22,350 nucleotides of DNA from Seminavis robusta (lineage: Eukaryota; Bacillariophyta; Bacillariophyceae; Naviculales; Naviculaceae), in NCBI GenBank assembly GCA_903772945.1, contig CAICTM010001808.1, forward strand, positions 1-22,350. Reading direction: 5' to 3'. Numbering within the stretch: position 1 is the stretch's first letter; each line of letters begins with the position of its first letter. Of this stretch, positions 18,624 to 22,350 are shown piece after piece. The notes under the pieces were generated by a model. The model ran no database searches. It saw only the letters and a program-made list of their open reading frames with translations, and was not told the origin of the DNA. The translations under genes were made by a program, and so were the position numbers.

Positions 18624-20495
18624 ATGAGGATTCCAATCTGCGGCTGGATTGTGCTACTTATTGTTATCGGATCAAGAAGCAGCTGCTCATTCGCACCAAC
18701 GAGACCCTTCACCAGAATACGAAATAATCTTGATGCGTTGTTCAGTCGAAGTCAAACGCAAGAAGAAGAAATTCTTTACGATGTTGCAGTGATTGGATCC
18801 GGTCCTGCTTCTTGTTCACTGGCGGCGCTGCTGACGGCCAACGATAGCAATGTCAACGTGGTTCTGCTGAGCAAATATGCCGCCAAGCGATGGACCCCCA
18901 ACTATGGGTGTTGGACCGAAGAATGGGCGACATTGGATCGTCTCTATGCCGATCGAGGTGTCACGGGTTTGATGGACCTTGGCGTCGATATTCATTGGGA
19001 CGACACGGACTGTTTCTTTGGAGAATTCGACGATGGGGTTCTCGAAAATCCCAATGCAAACGACAACCAACAACAGGAAGGCGACTATCGACGATCCATT
19101 GGACGAGAGTATGTGAGAGTATCTCGAGAAGGATTAAAGAGCATTTTCTATGGCGACGACGACGACGACAACAGAAACTACACAGTCATTCCAGAAGACG
19201 TGTTGGGAAAAGCCATCAATCCCAACATGTTTTTGCCAGCTGGATCCATTACCTTTCACAAAGACTTCACGGAATTGACGCTTAAAGAGAGCGGTCGAAA
19301 AATCAGAGCCAAGATTGTCGTGGATGGGACCGGCGCCGAGTCGTCCTTTACCATTCGAGACCAGCGAGACCGAGAAGGCTATCAGATTGCCTATGGAGTG
19401 GAATGCCACGTAACTGGTGCGGGCGTCACCGAAAGTCATGTCGGAGACTACGATCGATCCAAAATGACACTCTTTGACTTTCGCTCCGAAAAATGGCGGC
19501 AAAGCAACCAAGACGACGAGATTAAACAACCCACCTTCAACTACGTCATGCCTCTGTCCCAAGATGTCATTTTCTTGGAAGAAACGTCGCTCGTGGCCAA
19601 CCCGGCCATGTCCTTTGAGGAATGCAAGAGGCGCTTGACGGAGCGAATGAAGAGTCAAAATGTGGAAATTACTGAGATTTTAGAGGAAGAATTTTGCTAC
19701 ATCCCCATGGGAGGAGGTTTGCCACGGGCAGGACAGAGAATTGTACCGATTGGGGCCGCGTCGGGGTTGGTTCATCCATCTACGGGATATCAAGTGGGAC
19801 GCGCACTGAGCAGCAACTTGGATGTCGCCGAGCAAATTGTCGCCGAACTGAACAACAAAAACAACGAATCCTTGGATCCCGATGCCGCGGCAGCACGCAT
19901 CTTGGGGAGAATTTGGACACCGGAGGCGATTCGTCGTAAGTGTGGCTTGTGTGACTGACAGTCTGTCTGATTGCATGAATGGGTTTGTAGCTCACTTGTT
20001 ACTTAAAACTCTCGGCAACCAATATCACCCCCAAAAGAGAGAAGCTTTGCCGTCTTTGGTGGGGAGTTTTTCATGTCCCTGAATGTGAACCAGCTCAAGC
20101 ATTTCTTTGCTGGATTCTTTCGCTTGGATCCGTCCATGTGGGGTGGGTTTTTGGCCGGATGGAAGAATCTACCTGGATATGACAATCACAAGAATTGGAG
20201 TGCCAGGCTAACGTTTGGCTTGACAGCACTCTCGAAACTATCTCCCAAAGTTGGCGTGGGAATGGCAGGATCCATCCTCCAATACATACTGACCGATGAA
20301 TGGGGAGTCGATTTGATCCAGTCTGTCACGCCGTTGGCTGGAAGCCCCAAAGGCTACGAGGAGGCTCTCGAGTTTCGACGACCCGAAAACAAGGGTGACC
20401 AGCCCGCCAAAGATGAAGCCATGGCCCTCTTGTGTGCCTGTGATCGATGCCAAGAAGAAGGAAACCAAAGAACAGAGACCAAGATTGCGGCTTGA
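18624..20495 (+). CDS. LCYB: Lycopene beta-cyclase, plastid-targeted (two exons)
   Basis: Exons 18624-19935 and 20038-20495 give 589 aa. The enzyme closes both ends of lycopene to beta-rings, feeding beta-carotene and, in diatoms, fucoxanthin and diadinoxanthin. The N-terminus is a signal peptide (PICGWIVLLIVIG) followed by SCSFAPTR, the FAP-type junction of bipartite targeting into complex plastids. The mature part has a dinucleotide-binding motif VIGSGPASCSLAALL (56-70), YGCWTEEW, YQIAYGVE, the catalytic FLEET motif (317-321), PMGGGLP (361-367) and GAASGLVHPSTGY (377-389). Exon 2 encodes RSFAVFGGEFFMSL and FFRLDPSMWGGFL, equivalent to the C-terminus of plant LCYB. A further tail of about 50 residues ends the protein and contains CACDRC. 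The upstream CRE-type palindrome suggests light or CO2 regulation. Confidence 0.93.
19936..20037 (+). other. Lycopene cyclase intron (102 nt)
   Basis: Donor CGTC|GTAAGT, acceptor CCCCCAAAAG. It is phase 1 (C + AG = Gln) and gives IRQRSFAVFGGEFF, which matches the plant LCYB run RRQREFFCFG. Without splicing the frame stops at 19958. The AG at 19990 is nearer the donor but leads into a stop. Confidence 0.85.
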
Positions 20496-20590
20496 GCTTT
20501 GGTTCCGCATGGGTATCCAGTCGGGGGGGTGCTTACTCACCTCTCTTGACTTGTGTCATTGGTTATTGGTTGTTCTGGGGGATCTTACGG

Positions 20591-20598
20591 TACCGGTA
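20591..20598. promoter_or_regulatory. TACCGGTA palindrome, about 96 bp past the lycopene cyclase stop
   Basis: Perfect 8-bp palindrome within ACGGTACCGGTATCC, in the 3' flank of the lycopene cyclase gene. Confidence 0.4.
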
Positions 20599-21026
20599 TC
20601 CTGCATCGAAAGGGCTGAGATGTTTTCAGTCAGCTCCATCTCCAAATTTGTCTCATGAGCCTTTCTACTCAGAAGAGTCTTTTTTGGATTTAGAGAGTTA
20701 ACTCAATGAACTCGTGACACAAATCTTTGTTAATTGACGTATTATTGTGTGCGTCAAGCGCGGTCCAAAGGGCTTCTTATTCGCATAAACAGTGACACTC
20801 CCGCTAGCTTTTTTAATTAAGCCTTTACTTAGAATTGTTGAGCGGTACTTCAAAGGATATAAGCCATTCGTAATTTGGGTCAGACGGTGGGGAGAATGGC
20901 CAGAGTTCGCGCATTTATTGTACGGTACCACTCGAGTACTGCCCTAGCTTCACAGCCCCCCACCCACAACCACCGACAGTGCTGCCCAGTGCAGAGAGCA
21001 AACATAATGGCATTAGTAAGCGAGAG

Positions 21027-21056
21027 TTTTGCTGTTGCGCCCCAGTAACAGCAAAA
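21027..21056. repeat. 10-bp perfect inverted repeat (hairpin)
   Basis: TTTTGCTGTT and AACAGCAAAA are separated by a 10-nt loop (GCGCCCCAGT), inside which one wobble and one G-C pair could extend the stem. It lies about 320 bp before the GDPH gene start and could be in its 5' leader or a DNA-level element. Confidence 0.7.
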
Positions 21057-21374
21057 GAGTTGCCCATGTTCCAACAACCGTGAATGAATCCAAAGAAGAC
21101 AAATCAGTGTGCACCGGTAGAGCTAGTTACCATGCCCATTCCGACCAGCACAACAAACCAGCCCCTTTTTCTCTCACAATTATTTGCTTGCGAAAGAAAT
21201 TTCACTGTGGCATCGTGGCATCAAATCTCCACCTCGTCTCTTGAAAGGTACATAACCGTGTGGACTTTAGTGCTGCTCGACAGAAACTATCCAACCATCT
21301 CTCTCTCACCTGTCGTCTCGCTTTGGGCTCTCCTACGCATCACTTAACAGACAAAGTTTCTAACTCAAGCCACC

Positions 21375-22350
21375 ATGTTCTCAAAGCTCCCCTTGATTGG
21401 ACTTGGCTTTGTCGCCCACATGCCGATTTCTCATTCCGCAAGTATACCCTACACCTCTGGAATTATTGACAAGGAGTTCCCTGACTTTGGAACGGATACC
21501 CACACCATCACAGTTGATGCCGACTTTGTTATCTGTGACGTGGACATTGAAGTGGACATCTCCCATTCCTGGACTGCAGATGAAATTCAAATTGATGTTG
21601 GCCTTGATGTCGATGGTCCTGGGTCTGATCCTCCTGTCCATGTGGCAGACCTGTTCACGAATAATTGTTTTGGTGCGGCGGGACTTGATGTCGTTTTTGA
21701 TGATTCAAGCACTCTTCCTATTTTTGGTACTAGTTATAATGATCCTCAATGCAACACACCGGGCATTCATGTTCAACCACAGACGCCTCTTGCTCCATTC
21801 CGTGGCCAGAATTCAGCAGGCGAGTGGACACTTGTTATCACAGATACTTCAGCAGTTGATTCGGCTACCCTTCATTCATGGACCGTTCATATCACTCCTT
21901 GTGCTGATGGTTTGACTCGAGGTGGAGCTGGTGATTTCGTTGTTGTTGGCGATGGAGCTGGCACTGGTGACCCCCACTTCAAGACATGGGATGGAAAGTG
22001 GTTTGACTTTCATGGAGTGTGTGATTTGGTTTTTGTTAGCAGCCCATCTTTTGATCATGGTACTGGATTGGCAATTCACATCAGGACCAAGGCTCGCTAC
22101 CAGTACTCGTTCATTGAATCTACCGCTATCCAGATTGGAGATAGTGTTTTGGAGGTTGGTGAATATGGCAGCTACCTCTTGGATGGCATCTCCAATGCTG
22201 ACCTGGACTCAGAGAAGCTTGACAACTACCCTGTGACCCACGAGAAGGTTGGCTCAAAACAAGATGTGTTTACTATTGAGCTTGGAGCTGGAAAGCAGAT
22301 TGTTATCCAATCTTTCAAGGACCTTGTTAGTGTCAAGACCGTTGGTGCCA
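21375..22350 (+). CDS. Secreted P-domain + GDPH/VWD protein, partial (cut by window end)
   Basis: Open from the ATG at 21375 (context GCCACCATG) to the window edge: 325 codons with no stop. A probable signal peptide (FSKLPLIGLGFVAHMPISHSA, cleavage near residue 22) precedes a proprotein-convertase P-like domain (about 28-176): DFGTDTHTITV at the front, SAGEWTLVITDTSAVDSATLHSW at the end. A Gly-rich linker leads to GDPHFKTWDGKWFDFHGVC (198-216), the start signature of a von Willebrand factor type D domain, continuing to the edge. No protease catalytic domain precedes the P domain. Such modules belong to secreted or cell-surface proteins; GDPH domains have been reported from diatom adhesive trails. 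A role in adhesion or extracellular matrix is inferred. The C-terminal part is not visible. Confidence 0.8.
   Translation, partial: MFSKLPLIGLGFVAHMPISHSASIPYTSGIIDKEFPDFGTDTHTITVDADFVICDVDIEVDISHSWTADEIQIDVGLDVDGPGSDPPVHVADLFTNNCFGAAGLDVVFDDSSTLPIFGTSYNDPQCNTPGIHVQPQTPLAPFRGQNSAGEWTLVITDTSAVDSATLHSWTVHITPCADGLTRGGAGDFVVVGDGAGTGDPHFKTWDGKWFDFHGVCDLVFVSSPSFDHGTGLAIHIRTKARYQYSFIESTAIQIGDSVLEVGEYGSYLLDGISNADLDSEKLDNYPVTHEKVGSKQDVFTIELGAGKQIVIQSFKDLVSVKTVGA

Larger units (their letters stand above)
20496..21374. other. Intergenic region, lycopene cyclase 3' flank and GDPH gene promoter
   Basis: About 880 bp without a supported gene. It contains a TACCGGTA palindrome (20591-20598), a GTACGGTACC string near 20919 and a strong hairpin (21027-21056). 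Short frames on both strands show no domain. The start of the downstream gene has a perfect GCCACCATG context. Confidence 0.55.

Noticed and set aside
20073..20495. Separate 140-aa gene after lycopene cyclase
   Set aside because: In-frame upstream codons (GGEFF) and the GT-AG pair show it is the second exon of the cyclase.
1..22350. Operon, CRISPR array, toxin-antitoxin or biosynthetic gene cluster
   Set aside because: Genes are eukaryotic, intron-bearing, on both strands and functionally unrelated; no repeat-spacer array is present.

Overview
The window is nuclear DNA from a photosynthetic stramenopile, most likely a diatom and plausibly a raphid pennate; the species cannot be named from the sequence. 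The signs are: eukaryotic genes with a few short GT-AG introns (five placed here, 74-280 nt); a lycopene beta-cyclase carrying a signal peptide followed by an FAP motif, typical of proteins entering a red-algal-type complex plastid; a decayed Ty3/gypsy-like pol fragment; and a secreted P-domain plus GDPH/VWD protein of a kind reported from diatom adhesives. It is gene-dense, with roughly two thirds coding.

Layout. 1-1856: decayed LTR-retrotransposon debris with an internal imperfect repeat. 1857-5286 (-): two-exon gene for a DUF1769-PH-DUF547 protein of about 1105 aa, possibly N-myristoylated. 5950-7911 (+): membrane-anchored, nucleotide-binding-domain-only Hsp70 of the HSPA13/STCH type. 8220-9344 (-): type II membrane sulfotransferase. 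9901-13510 (-): UTP12/WDR3, a ribosome-biogenesis WD40 protein whose last exon is separated by a 280-nt intron. 14735-15352 (-): TRAPPC6/Trs33. 15913-18086 (+): three-exon MUS81 nuclease. 18624-20495 (+): two-exon lycopene beta-cyclase. 21375-window end (+): secreted P-domain/GDPH-VWD protein, cut by the window edge.

The genes do not form one pathway or an operon; this is an ordinary mix of housekeeping, secretory-pathway, DNA-repair, plastid and cell-surface genes. Several act in the secretory system (HSPA13-like, sulfotransferase, TRAPPC6, GDPH protein), but clustering by function is not shown. Divergent pairs (DUF1769 gene/Hsp70; TRAPPC6/MUS81) share intergenic promoters of about 560-660 bp.

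Most unusual signals: an 8-bp palindrome TACCGGTA seen five times, always outside coding sequence and four times just past the 3' end of a gene; the DUF1769-PH-DUF547 architecture; a MUS81 lacking a visible winged helix but with an extra C-terminal tail holding SUMO-interaction-like and KEN motifs; a 16-bp perfect CRE-type palindrome about 100 bp upstream of the lycopene cyclase; and direct repeats flanking the sulfotransferase gene. All gene models rest on reading by eye; no searches were run. No CRISPR array, rRNA, tRNA or dedicated defence system was found.
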